Source of the DNA: Pseudopedobacter saltans DSM 12145
GTDB lineage: Bacteria; Bacteroidota; Bacteroidia; Sphingobacteriales; Sphingobacteriaceae
Length of the DNA stretch: 64,000 nt
Reading direction: 5' to 3'
Assembly (NCBI RefSeq): GCF_000190735.1
Contig: NC_015177.1
Location: 2,108,001-2,172,000, forward strand
Below, one piece after another: positions 27,308 to 37,393 of this stretch (the stretch's first letter is position 1; every line of letters starts with the position of its first letter). The translations under genes were made by a program, and so were the position numbers. The notes below the pieces were generated by a model. It was not told where the DNA came from. It ran no database searches and saw only the letters and a program-made list of their open reading frames with translations.

Positions 27308-28159
27308 ATGAAAGAAATATATCATGAAATTTCCCTAACAACAATTTGTGCTTTGTTTGGTAAAAGTCGTCAAGGTTGGTATCAGCTAGCTGAAAATAAG
27401 GGACAGAAACAACTACAAAGAACTTTAGTGATAGAACAGGTTCGACAAATAAAAAGTGAATTGCCCCACATCGGCGGCCTTAAGATGCACTCCATGCTGC
27501 AAAAATTCCTATCTGCTCATCAGATTTCGATGGGAAGAGATGCTTTTTTCTGCTTATTAAAGGAAAATAATTTGCTGGTTAAGCCCCGGAGATTATATGC
27601 CAGAACGACCAATTCCTTTCATCATTTTAAGAAATGGCCGGATCTGGTGCAAAGACGTAAAGCTATAATGGCAGAAGAAATATGGGTGAGCGATATTACC
27701 TATTTAAAAACAAAAAAAGGTTTTATCTATCTTAGTTTGATTACAGATGCTTATTCAAGAAAAATTGTAGGTTATAACTTAAGTCGAAACTTAAAAGCAG
27801 AAGGATGCATAAAAGCATTTCAGATGGCGTTAAAATCAAGATTATACCCAAAAAGACCTCTTATTCATCACTCTGACAGGGGAATTCAATACTGCTGTGA
27901 CGATTATGTCCAATTATTGATCAGCCAAAATGTACAAATTAGCATGACGCAAAATGGAAGCCCTTATGATAATGCTATCGCAGAGCGGGTGAATGGTATT
28001 TTAAAACAAGAATTTAATCTATACCAATCTTTTGACTCATACCAAAAAGCTAAAGATGCAGTAGAAAACGCAATTATCAGTTATAACCAGATCAGACCCC
28101 ACTTCTCTTGCCAGCTTCAAACACCACAAGCAAAACATGCATCAAGTAATGCATGGTAA
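27308..28159 (+). CDS. IS3 transposase OrfB (DDE integrase core)
   Basis: 283 residues. An N-terminal HTH_21-like segment (HIGGLKMHSMLQKFL) is followed by the rve integrase core with an intact catalytic triad: Asp in WVSDITYLK, Asp in HHSDRGIQY and Glu in NAIAERVNGILKQEF. The frame is undamaged, so the element may still be mobile. It is expected to be made mostly as an OrfAB fusion through the A6G site 24 bases upstream of its ATG. Confidence 0.93.
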   Translation: MKEIYHEISLTTICALFGKSRQGWYQLAENKGQKQLQRTLVIEQVRQIKSELPHIGGLKMHSMLQKFLSAHQISMGRDAFFCLLKENNLLVKPRRLYARTTNSFHHFKKWPDLVQRRKAIMAEEIWVSDITYLKTKKGFIYLSLITDAYSRKIVGYNLSRNLKAEGCIKAFQMALKSRLYPKRPLIHHSDRGIQYCCDDYVQLLISQNVQISMTQNGSPYDNAIAERVNGILKQEFNLYQSFDSYQKAKDAVENAIISYNQIRPHFSCQLQTPQAKHASSNAW

Positions 28160-28240
28160 AGTGAAATCAGGAAAATAAAATTTAGTGTAAAGTAATATCG
28201 GGAAAATAATATAAATTGTAAACCAAAATTAGTAATTACC

Positions 28241-28276
28241 GTCCAAATTTGTCAAGTAAATCTAGTATAGGACACT
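28241..28276 (-). repeat. IS3 right terminal inverted repeat
   Basis: 36 bases starting GTCCAAA and ending GGACACT, the partner of the left end at 26887-26922. Confidence 0.85.
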
Positions 28277-29188
28277 ATACTCCTCCTTTACATTAGATAT
28301 CAACTGTCTTTAGAATAAAACGAAGTATCTTCTAAGAATTAACAAATAAAAAGAACCTCCAACAGAAAATTTAGTAAAAAAAACCACCCTTTCCCATACA
28401 AATAATTGATTCTAGATACTCCTCATATTAATTATATAAAGACTAAAAGCAAAATGCACAAAGTATCAAAGGTTCCAAAGGAATTCGGATATCGTTTCAG
28501 AACTAAAAGATAAAACACGGCACTTAACCAGATATGGTAATTTAATGTACCTTCTCTCGGCTGGATCTTTTTAAACTAAACAAAATAAATATTTCGCTTA
28601 AGTTGCTCCAAATACTTTCTTACAAATTTACGATGACAAAAATAGGGAGAGTCATTACGAGCCCGCAAAGCAATCTTTATCAGAAAAAGCTAATAAACAC
28701 TAATGATCAGTACATCATTAATTAAACTCAGGTTAATAGACTTATATAAAACAAATAAATTGGCTCTTTTGTGTCCTGTTTAGATTGCCAAACAAGCCCC
28801 CTGCGCCCAAAACACTCATAAACCAGCTTTTTACATTTCGGTTGACTTGTTTTGGATATTATTCTGGTATAAACACAGGTCATTCTTGAGTGTTTCTGCT
28901 GTGTTCCTTTTTATAGCTGGTATTAAGCAGGTGTGAGAATCCTACCGAGTAATTTAAATAACATGCTCACTTAATTCTGTTACACCTGGCTCTGCAAACT
29001 ATCCTTAGAGACACTTCGTTTAACTCTAAGGATTAATATAAAAAAGAATCTCTGACTCCCCTAAACTCCCCCTCTTTAATTCCATTCAACAAAATCTAAA
29101 CAGTTTTAACCAATATCGAAATAGCTTTTTTCATTCTCTGATTACTTTTAATCAAACAACTAATTATATCAATTAATCAAAATCAATT
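28277..29188. other. 912-base non-coding stretch between the IS and the T9SS gene pair
   Basis: AT-rich DNA without a credible gene on either strand; frames are short and lack ribosome sites. The last ~60 bases, rich in AATCAA repeats, probably hold the leader of the gene at 29189. No tRNA-like fold, phage remnant or further IS end was recognised. It may hold decayed sequence that the insertion cut off from its neighbours. Confidence 0.5.
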
Positions 29189-30868
29189 ATGAAAAAAAGA
29201 CTTTTACTTTCTTTGGCCTTGCTGGCTACAACAAACTTTACTTTTGCACAGTTTACTCCGGATAAGTTAGTAGTTGTTAAGACTACGCCTACTTCCAACT
29301 CTAATGTTGGCAATGTTTCTTTATTACAAATGAATTTAGATGGAAGTCCCGTGATTGGAGCTGAAGAAACATCTATTCCAACATTCTATATTGGCTTGAC
29401 AGCAAGCACAGTAAATAATGGTATCCTGCGCTTAAGTTCAGACAAAAAATTTTTGACTATGTATGGTCATACAACATTTCCTTCTACTGGCAATTTAGCT
29501 AGCACCACAGATGCAAGAGTAGTCACATTTATAGATGAATTCCAAAGTATAAAAGCACTCCCTACGCCAGTGGTAATACATTCAGGCACTCAGGTTAGAT
29601 CTTGTGTCGCCTACAAAAAGCAAGAGAACATTTATAATATATATTTAAGTGGAGGGAGCACCTCTGCTACTGCAGCATTACAATATGCTGAACTAAATCT
29701 TAGTAACAACACCATTACCAACCCAATTAGAATAGGTGAATACACTGATCCCTCAACAAATAAAATTTCAGGTTTAAATTCTGGTAGCGTGAATATTTTT
29801 AACAATCAGCTTTATGCTGCTACAGGATTAACAGGTGCCACTAATTATCTATTCACAAAAGTAGGCACAGGAATACCTACAGAAGTAACGACAATTAATG
29901 ATCTTAGCGAAACTATCCCGCTAAATACTTTAAAAATACCCGGAGATTTTATTTTCTTTGGTAAAGATTTATTATATATTGCTGATGAATCAGAAGCAAA
30001 ATCCCCTCCCACATTTACTGGAGCTATTTATAAATACTACTCTTTAGACAATGGAGACACTTGGAAATCAGCTGGCAGCATCACATCTCCAATATCAGAT
30101 GATTTAGGTTTCAGAGGTATTGCAGGAAGATTAGAAAACGGCAAAGTCACTTTGTATGCTGTCACCTCGAAATCAAAAGGCAACAGTATTGTTAAAATTG
30201 TCGATGAGACTTCAAAAACTCAAACTATTTCCAATTCTACTGCCGGAATTACAGTGAATATTTTAAGCACTGCTTCTTCTACTGTTGGTTACCGCGGAAT
30301 CAGCTTCACGCCCAATTCTACCATTACCTTACCTGTTTCCTTAAACAGTTTTACAGCAAAAACAGTAAACGGAAACATTGTCATAAACTGGTCTACAGCA
30401 TCAGAGCAAAACAATAAATATTTCGAAATATTACGTTCTACAGATGGCGTTTCGTTTACAAAAATTGGCCAAGTAGCCGGAAAAAACAACTCCAGCTCCT
30501 TGAACCAATACAGCTTCACCGACAACACACCAATTTCGGGTACAAACTACTACCAATTAAAACAAGTAGATATCAACGGAGAATCAGAAACATTTGGTCC
30601 TGTTTCTGCCAAAATAGGCTTTGAAAACAAAAATAATATTAGCGTAATAGATAACGAAGGAAGTATAACGTTTGTAATTACAGCAGATAAAAACACCAAC
30701 TCCAAACTAACAGTAACAGATATCACTGGAAGAACACACTTCTCAAAACAGGTGCAACTGACTCCAGGAAACAATACAATAGCATTGGATAAAAACCTTA
30801 CCAGTGGAATTTATATAGCCAAAATAGTAGGCACTGGTATTTCAATTACTCAGAAATTCAAAAAATAG
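29189..30868 (+). CDS. Secreted protein with type IX secretion C-terminal domain, function unknown
   Basis: 559 residues. Signal peptide MKKRLLLSLALLATTNFTFAQ. Residues about 25-385 form a beta-rich, possibly propeller-like region (repeats such as PGDFIFFGKDLLYIADESE and FRGIAGRLENGKVTLYAVTSKSKGNSIVKIVDE). A fibronectin-like module follows (LNSFTAKTVNGNIVINWSTA ... YYQLKQVDINGESETFGPV). The final ~75 residues are a type A T9SS sorting domain ending SGIYIAKIVGTGISITQKFKK, so the protein should be secreted and anchored at the surface. It is a tandem paralog of the next gene. I do not recognise the N-terminal domain and give no function. Confidence 0.85.
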   Translation: MKKRLLLSLALLATTNFTFAQFTPDKLVVVKTTPTSNSNVGNVSLLQMNLDGSPVIGAEETSIPTFYIGLTASTVNNGILRLSSDKKFLTMYGHTTFPSTGNLASTTDARVVTFIDEFQSIKALPTPVVIHSGTQVRSCVAYKKQENIYNIYLSGGSTSATAALQYAELNLSNNTITNPIRIGEYTDPSTNKISGLNSGSVNIFNNQLYAATGLTGATNYLFTKVGTGIPTEVTTINDLSETIPLNTLKIPGDFIFFGKDLLYIADESEAKSPPTFTGAIYKYYSLDNGDTWKSAGSITSPISDDLGFRGIAGRLENGKVTLYAVTSKSKGNSIVKIVDETSKTQTISNSTAGITVNILSTASSTVGYRGISFTPNSTITLPVSLNSFTAKTVNGNIVINWSTASEQNNKYFEILRSTDGVSFTKIGQVAGKNNSSSLNQYSFTDNTPISGTNYYQLKQVDINGESETFGPVSAKIGFENKNNISVIDNEGSITFVITADKNTNSKLTVTDITGRTHFSKQVQLTPGNNTIALDKNLTSGIYIAKIVGTGISITQKFKK

Positions 30869-30894
30869 CTTTAACACACCCCTTAATCTAAACA

Positions 30895-30938
30895 AAGGCC
30901 GGTTAAGAATAAACCCTTACATCGGCCTTATATATTTT
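30895..30938 (+). terminator. Hairpin between the two T9SS paralogs
   Basis: AAGGCCG (30895-30901) pairs with CGGCCTT (30923-30929), followed by ATATATTTT. The loop has extra partial pairing (GTTAAG with CTTAC). It would terminate or attenuate the first gene 15 bases before the second ATG. Confidence 0.6.
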
Positions 30939-30943
30939 CCAAT

Positions 30944-32551
30944 ATGAAAAAACAATTTGTCTTAGCACTGCTCTCCGCCATTGTTTTAAATAGCTATGCA
31001 CAATTTTCTCCCAACAATTTAATAGTTAGCGAAATAGCAAACAACAATAAAGGAGGCTCCACATTAAATCTATCCATATATGATTTAACAGGAAATCTTA
31101 TAGAATCAAAAGCCCTAGGCAACCAAAACTTCTTTGTAAACGGCACAGCTATAAACGAAGGCCTGTTAACACTATCTACTGATAATAAATTACTCACATT
31201 ATACGGTTATAGCAAAATAACAAGCAATACCGGTGGGCCCGCCAAAGACGATGCTTCAACAACAAACCGTACATTGGCTATTATCAATCAGAATAAAGAA
31301 GAAACCTTCATTAACTTCAATAACACGCATAGCACACAGGCAGCCAAATCAGCCTTAGCTTTTCCATTAGAAAACACCGATTATGGAATTTATTTAGCCG
31401 GTGCAGGAACCGGTACAGCAACAGGAGTGCAATATGTAAGCTACAACCCACAACAGAAGACTACAACAGTGCCAGTTTCCTTGACTAAAGTAAATACACG
31501 ATCCATAAAGGCTTTTAATAATCAATTATATATCAGTTCCTCTTTCGATCCTTCCGGTGGCCCTACACGTCTGTTAAAAGTAGGTAACGGTATACCAAAC
31601 ACAAAAGATCAAACAGCTCTAAATCTGCCTGGAGATGCGATTACTAGCCTAGAAGCACCAGCTGATTTTGTCATGTTCGGAGATGATCTCTTATATATTG
31701 CAGAAGAAAATACCAGTACCGGTGGTATTAAAAAACTTTATTATAATGGCTCCGAATGGATATTATTAGGAATTATTGATTCTGGAGTTGCAAATGATTT
31801 CGGGTTTAAGGCACTAACCGGTAGATTAGAAGATGGAAAAAGGACCTTATATGCTATTACAACAAATAATCTAGGTAATAGCATCGTCAAGATAATTGAC
31901 GAAACAACAAAAGCAGAGAATGTTGAACGTTGTAAAGTAGGTGTACAAGTAAATGTTCTAGCTAGATCTTCGGCCACCACCGGCTTCAGAGGTATTGCCT
32001 TTACGCCACAAAGTGAAGTGAAACTACCTGTGGGCTTAATTTCATTTTCAGCTAAGAATAATCACATTGGTATAATCATCAATTGGAGCACTGCTTTTGA
32101 AAACAACGCTTCTCATTTTACCATTTTAAGATCTTCGGACGGCTCTGCTTTTACTGAAATAGGAAGCATACCTGCAAAAGGTATTGCCGGCTCTTATCAG
32201 TTTCTGGACAAAAATATTCTTAGCGGCACCTATTACTATCAATTAAAACAAATAGATTTAAATGGACGTAATGAATTATTTGGCCCTGTGAAAGCTGCAA
32301 TAGATATCAATAGAAACGAAATAGCAGTTTCGCATCGGGACGGAAAACTCAATATTTCCTCTTTCGTTTTTCTAGCAAATACTAAAATAGAAATTGTGGA
32401 TATGAGCGGTAAAGTTTTGTTTAGCAACACAGCTAACATTCAGCCCGGAATAAACAGCTTTCCTTTAAGTTTAAAACAAAATGGTCTTCTATATAATGTT
32501 AGATTAAACCATAAAGACACTACAATAGCTAAAAAAATCCTTATTGAATAA
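30944..32551 (+). CDS. Second T9SS-type secreted paralog, function unknown
   Basis: 535 residues with signal peptide MKKQFVLALLSAIVLNSYAQ. It shares the whole layout of the preceding gene: the start FSPNNLIVSEIANN, an unusual N-terminal beta domain with PADFVMFGDDLLYIAEE and KALTGRLEDGKRTLYAITTNNLGNSIVKIIDE, a fibronectin-like module (INWSTAFENNASHFTILRSSDGSAFTEIG), and a C-terminal sorting-like domain. The sorting domain is less canonical (NGLLYNVRLNHKDTTIAKKILIE in place of the GIY motif). It evidently arose by duplication and then diverged. It is separated from its partner by a hairpin and 75 bases. Confidence 0.85.
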   Translation: MKKQFVLALLSAIVLNSYAQFSPNNLIVSEIANNNKGGSTLNLSIYDLTGNLIESKALGNQNFFVNGTAINEGLLTLSTDNKLLTLYGYSKITSNTGGPAKDDASTTNRTLAIINQNKEETFINFNNTHSTQAAKSALAFPLENTDYGIYLAGAGTGTATGVQYVSYNPQQKTTTVPVSLTKVNTRSIKAFNNQLYISSSFDPSGGPTRLLKVGNGIPNTKDQTALNLPGDAITSLEAPADFVMFGDDLLYIAEENTSTGGIKKLYYNGSEWILLGIIDSGVANDFGFKALTGRLEDGKRTLYAITTNNLGNSIVKIIDETTKAENVERCKVGVQVNVLARSSATTGFRGIAFTPQSEVKLPVGLISFSAKNNHIGIIINWSTAFENNASHFTILRSSDGSAFTEIGSIPAKGIAGSYQFLDKNILSGTYYYQLKQIDLNGRNELFGPVKAAIDINRNEIAVSHRDGKLNISSFVFLANTKIEIVDMSGKVLFSNTANIQPGINSFPLSLKQNGLLYNVRLNHKDTTIAKKILIE

Positions 32552-32579
32552 GGATAAAGGACTAACAGTAGTCAAAATA

Positions 32580-32613
32580 AAAACGGCGTCAATTAGAACA
32601 ATGACGCCGTTTT
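32580..32613. terminator. Bidirectional terminator
   Basis: A perfect 12-base stem, AAAACGGCGTCA (32580-32591) with TGACGCCGTTTT (32602-32613), has a 10-base loop and A/T tails on each side. It lies between converging genes (29 bases after the rightward stop, 20 before the leftward stop). Confidence 0.9.
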
Positions 32614-32632
32614 AAATATCATTTGAGAGGTA

Positions 32633-33493
32633 CTACTTTCCACTTAAAAAACGTTCCTGATGGAATTTCACCAAATCATCTATTGGCGAACGGACAATAT
32701 TCCCCAGCTTCATTCCATACTCTGTTGCCACTTCCTCCAATATATCTTTAAAATTATACGCTACCGAACCAATGCAATTAAAAGAGTATTCCTTATAATT
32801 TGCATATCTGCTTACCAGATTCTTAAAGAACTCCTCAAAAGAAGACTTCACAAGATTTCTCGTATATTCTTTATTTGACTGAACTTCGTAGACAAATTTG
32901 CTAAAGCTGGCACAAAACCTATTAGGTAAAGGTTTTATATAAACATTATCTAAAATCTCGTCTTCGGTTAGTTTAAAAGTATCCCAAAACTCCTTCCTCA
33001 CCTCCGCAGGCATATAACCTCTTATATAATCTCCTAAAAGTTTTTTACCGATATGGCAACCGCTCCCCTCATCACCTAAAATATAAGCCAACGAATCTAT
33101 ATGTTCAACAATATCATTCCCATCATAAATACAAGTATTGGTACCAGTCCCTAAAATTGCAGCAAAACCTTTTTCATTTTTAAGTAAAGCCCTCGCGGCG
33201 GCTAAAAGATCATGTCCAATATCAATTTTAGCATTCACAAAGATCATTTTAAAAGCATCAGAAATTACCTTAGCTTTCTCTTCGTTATGAACACCTGCAC
33301 CATAATAGTTTACCTCTTCAATTTGTTCCAAAGGGAGATCCTTAGGCAAACTTCTCTTTAGAGAATTGTATATATAAGTAGTATCAGAAAAGTAAGGGTT
33401 ATATCCTTCAGTATTGAAAAGCGTCTTATTCTCATTTTTGTCGATAAGGCACCAGCTCGTTTTCGTCGAGCCACCGTCCGCTATAAGTATCAT
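32633..33493 (-). CDS. BadF/BadG-family sugar kinase (N-acetylglucosamine kinase-like)
   Basis: 286 residues of the ASKHA fold. The phosphate-1 loop ADGGSTKTSW is intact. The second half has the phosphate-2 loop GTGTN (AILGTGTNTCIYDG) and the adenosine region DEGSGCHIGKKLLGDYIRG. Bacteroidota members are usually annotated as N-acetylglucosamine kinases; the substrate is not shown by sequence. It would fit use of the amino sugar released from heparan sulfate, but it is about 6 kb from that locus and has its own terminator. It serves as the intact comparison for the degraded paralog at 42163-43014. Confidence 0.85.
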   Translation of the reverse strand: MILIADGGSTKTSWCLIDKNENKTLFNTEGYNPYFSDTTYIYNSLKRSLPKDLPLEQIEEVNYYGAGVHNEEKAKVISDAFKMIFVNAKIDIGHDLLAAARALLKNEKGFAAILGTGTNTCIYDGNDIVEHIDSLAYILGDEGSGCHIGKKLLGDYIRGYMPAEVRKEFWDTFKLTEDEILDNVYIKPLPNRFCASFSKFVYEVQSNKEYTRNLVKSSFEEFFKNLVSRYANYKEYSFNCIGSVAYNFKDILEEVATEYGMKLGNIVRSPIDDLVKFHQERFLSGK

Positions 33494-33690
33494 ATATTAA
33501 ATTATAATAATCAGTTTTTAAAGATATGCATATTATCTTATTGTACAAAGTACACTAAGTATATTTCTATCACACAAATTAAACAAAAATCTGATTTACA
33601 ATATATTAATTTACAAATCAACTTACCGAATGATCTCTTCAATAACTAATAGCTGCAATACTCACCTAATCTCACTACTTACTACTAAAG

Positions 33691-34738
<1,048 letters not shown>

Positions 34739-34742
34739 CCTG

Positions 34743-34771
34743 CAAAGATAAGGAATTACCTCTATTACAAA
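34743..34771 (-). promoter_or_regulatory. Promoter of the CobW-family gene
   Basis: On the minus strand a TTTG (34771-34768) is followed after 17 bases by TATCTTTG (34750-34743), matching the Bacteroidota TTTG / TAnnTTTG pattern. The -7 box ends only four bases before the ATG, so transcription should begin at or next to the start codon. Confidence 0.55.
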
Positions 34772-34864
34772 TTTCATCTATGTATCAGAAAACATTCGTT
34801 TCTGATACTTTGTTCCTGAAGAAAGTTATTCAGAGACTTTTAAACTTTTACTTAGCTTTTTACA

Positions 34865-35929
34865 ATGAATCGATTACAACAAAAACTGGAAAAGATTGGT
34901 ACCGATGCAAAGTCCACAGCGAAATCCGTAGGATTAAGATATATTGATAACTTTAACAAAGGATATAAGCGGCTTAAAAAAGAATATTCATTCTACTATA
35001 CCGACACAGAAGGAAAAGTAGTAAAAGATAAAGAGTTACTGGAGCGCTTTAAAAAGCTGGTTATTCCTCCGGCCTATGAAGATGTATGGATATCCCCAGC
35101 GGAAAACACTCATCTCTTGTTTACTGGTATAGACGCAAAAGGCAGAAAACAATACCGCTACCATCCCGAATGGAATCAAATCAGGAATCAGGCAAAGTTC
35201 TACAGATTAAAAAGATTTGCTAATGCCCTTCCAAATATCAGAAAGCGGATAGAACAGGACTTAAAAAGGAAAGGGCTGCCCTTAGAAAAAGTATTGGCAT
35301 TGGTAGTAAAGCTCATGGAATTAACAAATATCCGCATAGGCAACGAAAGTTATAGTAAGCTATACGGCTCTTTTGGCTTAACCACATTAAAAGACAGACA
35401 TGTTAAATTTAACGGCAATAAAGAAGTTAAATTTAGTTTTAAGGGCAAAAAAGGCATTTATCATGAAATCTCATTACAAGACAGATCAATAGCTAAACTA
35501 ATAAAAAACTGCCAGGATATTCCGGGAAAAGAGTTATTTCAGTACTATGATGAAGATGGAAACCATCACAGCATAGACTCGGGAGATGTAAATAGCTACA
35601 TTAAGGAAATTTCCGGTGAGGATTTTACAGCTAAGGATTTCAGAACCTGGTTTGGGAGCGTACATGCCATTTGTGCTTTTCGCGATATGGGCTCCTGGGA
35701 AAAACAAACCGAATTAAAAAGCAATATTGTACAAGCTATAGACTATGTAGCACAAAAACTAGGAAACACCAGAACGGTATGCAAAAAGTATTATGTCCAT
35801 CCAACGGTAATATCTTCTTATGAAAACGGTCGTATACATCTCTACAAAACCCGAAATACATCTTCGGGTTGTTTTACAGATTACGAAAAATTGCTGATCA
35901 AAATACTTGATAAAGAAGATATCGGATAA
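34865..35929 (+). CDS. DNA topoisomerase IB (poxvirus-like)
   Basis: 354 residues. The N-terminal DNA-binding part (KEYSFYYTDTEGKVV ... IPPAYEDVWISP) is followed by the catalytic domain. Active-site residues are visible: Arg in TNIRIGNESYSKLYG, Lys in the beta-hairpin region, Arg in FTAKDFRTWFGSVHA, and the nucleophile Tyr in HPTVISSYENG. It relaxes supercoils by a 3'-phosphotyrosine intermediate. It is transcribed divergently from the CobW-family gene and ends 32 bases before riboflavin synthase. Confidence 0.93.
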   Translation: MNRLQQKLEKIGTDAKSTAKSVGLRYIDNFNKGYKRLKKEYSFYYTDTEGKVVKDKELLERFKKLVIPPAYEDVWISPAENTHLLFTGIDAKGRKQYRYHPEWNQIRNQAKFYRLKRFANALPNIRKRIEQDLKRKGLPLEKVLALVVKLMELTNIRIGNESYSKLYGSFGLTTLKDRHVKFNGNKEVKFSFKGKKGIYHEISLQDRSIAKLIKNCQDIPGKELFQYYDEDGNHHSIDSGDVNSYIKEISGEDFTAKDFRTWFGSVHAICAFRDMGSWEKQTELKSNIVQAIDYVAQKLGNTRTVCKKYYVHPTVISSYENGRIHLYKTRNTSSGCFTDYEKLLIKILDKEDIG

Positions 35930-35948
35930 TTCATATCGCTATTTTATT

Positions 35949-35956
35949 TAACTTTG
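35949..35956 (+). promoter_or_regulatory. -7 box of the riboflavin synthase gene
   Basis: TAACTTTG matches TAnnTTTG and ends five bases before the ATG at 35962. No good -33 TTTG was found at the expected distance. If used, the mRNA would be leaderless. Confidence 0.4.
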
Positions 35957-35961
35957 CCCCT

Positions 35962-36546
35962 ATGTTTACAGGCATTATTGAAACACTGGGGAAAGTCGTT
36001 AAAATAGAAAAAGATCAGGGTAACCTTCATTTAACTATTCGATCCGATATTAGCAACGAATTAAAGATAGACCAATCTGTTGCACACAATGGCGTATGCC
36101 TGACAGTAGTTTCTTTAGCCGATGGACAGCATACAGTAACTGCTATACACGAAACGCTTTTAAAAACCAATTTAAGTGAATTGCAGGAGGGAAATACCAT
36201 TAATCTCGAACGTTGCATGTTGATGAATGGCAGATTGGATGGACATATAGTTCAGGGCCATGTCGATCAAACGGCTAAATGCGTTGGTTTGCAAGAACAA
36301 AACGGCAGCTGGTTATTTACATTCCAATACGATACAGACAAAGGCAATGTAACTGTAGAAAAAGGTTCTGTTTGTGTTAATGGTATCAGTTTAACTGTAG
36401 TCAATTCGCAGGACGATCGTTTTTCCGTTGCAATCATCCCATATACTTATGAGCATACTAATCTGCATGAAGTTAAGGTGGGAAGCACCGTAAACTTAGA
36501 ATTTGATATAATTGGTAAATATGTTGCCCGTTTAATGCAACGCTAA
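35962..36546 (+). CDS. ribE: Riboflavin synthase alpha chain
   Basis: 194 residues made of two lumazine-binding repeats. The first begins with the invariant MFTGIIETLGKV and holds HNGVCLTVV. The second holds VEKGSVCVNGISLTVV. GHIVQGHVD marks the junction. It joins two molecules of 6,7-dimethyl-8-ribityllumazine to give riboflavin and a pyrimidine. Length is standard. No FMN riboswitch fits in the 32-base gap upstream. A ccmB gene follows after nine bases. Confidence 0.95.
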   Translation: MFTGIIETLGKVVKIEKDQGNLHLTIRSDISNELKIDQSVAHNGVCLTVVSLADGQHTVTAIHETLLKTNLSELQEGNTINLERCMLMNGRLDGHIVQGHVDQTAKCVGLQEQNGSWLFTFQYDTDKGNVTVEKGSVCVNGISLTVVNSQDDRFSVAIIPYTYEHTNLHEVKVGSTVNLEFDIIGKYVARLMQR

Positions 36547-36555
36547 AAGCAGACA

Positions 36556-37215
36556 ATGAGCTTCGTAAAGCAGGTAAAATCACTTCTATATAAAGAAATA
36601 CTATTAGAATGGCGTTCAAAATATGCATTTAATGGCATATTGCTATATGTCCTTTCCACAGTTTTTGTGTGTTACCTATCGTTTAGAACAACCCCTCCGT
36701 TGGTTTGGAATGCACTGTTCTGGATAATTTTACTCTTTACCGCTATTAATGCGATAGCAAAAAGTTTTATGCAGGAAAGCAAAGGCAAACTGTTATATTA
36801 CTACACAATTGCCAGCCCGCATGCCATCATCGTTTCAAAAATCATCTATAATATCATTTTAATGGTATTAATGGCTTTTATTGCGCTCATTACCTACAGT
36901 ATCGTCTTTACCAACGAAATTGGGGATATTTGGCTATATCTTCTGGCTGTATTGCTGGGTTCTATAAGTTTTTCTACAGTATTCACCATGATATCTGCCA
37001 TTGCATCCAAAGCAGGAAACAACGGAACATTAATGGCAATTTTAAGTTTCCCTGTTATTATCCCTGTATTGATGCTAATTATAAAACTCTCCAAAAATGC
37101 TATGGATGGGCTTGATCAAAGTGTCTCATACGATGAAATTGGCGTTCTTTGTATTATAAACGTTATTGTTGTAGTTATATCGTTAATACTTTTCCCTTAT
37201 CTGTGGAGAGATTAG
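36556..37215 (+). CDS. ccmB: Heme exporter membrane protein CcmB
   Basis: 219 residues with six predicted membrane spans. The start KSLLYKEILLEWRSKYAFNGILLYVLSTVFV matches CcmB, the membrane partner of the CcmA ATPase in cytochrome c maturation (system I). CcmA itself is not encoded nearby. The gene follows ribE after nine bases and precedes ccmC by 178 bases. Confidence 0.9.
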   Translation: MSFVKQVKSLLYKEILLEWRSKYAFNGILLYVLSTVFVCYLSFRTTPPLVWNALFWIILLFTAINAIAKSFMQESKGKLLYYYTIASPHAIIVSKIIYNIILMVLMAFIALITYSIVFTNEIGDIWLYLLAVLLGSISFSTVFTMISAIASKAGNNGTLMAILSFPVIIPVLMLIIKLSKNAMDGLDQSVSYDEIGVLCIINVIVVVISLILFPYLWRD

Positions 37216-37358
37216 TCTTTGGTTTACTGATAGATATTAGATTTTAATTATCCATTTTCAACTCCCTGTTCCTTACTTTCTATTCTCCCACTTTCTGCTC
37301 CCTGTACCAAAAACATCATTTTTACCACCAAACTACAATTAAATAATAATTCTTTACT

Positions 37359-37366
37359 TACATTTG
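37359..37366 (+). promoter_or_regulatory. -7 box upstream of ccmC
   Basis: TACATTTG matches TAnnTTTG 27 bases before the ATG at 37394. No convincing -33 element was found. Confidence 0.4.
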
Positions 37367-37393
37367 TCGAGCTTAATCCAAAACTCAAAAACT

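Larger units (their letters stand above)
26887..28276 (+). mobile_element. Complete IS3-family insertion sequence
   Basis: About 1390 bases bounded by 36-base imperfect inverted repeats, 26887-26922 and 28241-28276. The reverse complement of the right end matches the left at 28 of 36 positions; both begin AGTGTCC and end TTTGGAC. The element carries orfA and orfB in the -1 relation, with a slippery A6G. I see no convincing direct target duplication at the borders. It sits between the heparan sulfate locus and the T9SS paralog pair. Confidence 0.9.

Noticed and set aside
27278-27310. OrfA/OrfB as a frameshifted pseudogene
   Set aside because: The -1 relation with an in-phase A6G heptamer and an open path into OrfB is the normal IS3 arrangement.
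26884-28279. Three-base target duplication flanking the IS
   Set aside because: The bases outside the two ends (GTA and ATA) do not match, so no duplication is claimed.
35930-35961. FMN riboswitch before riboflavin synthase
   Set aside because: Only 32 bases separate the genes, far too short.
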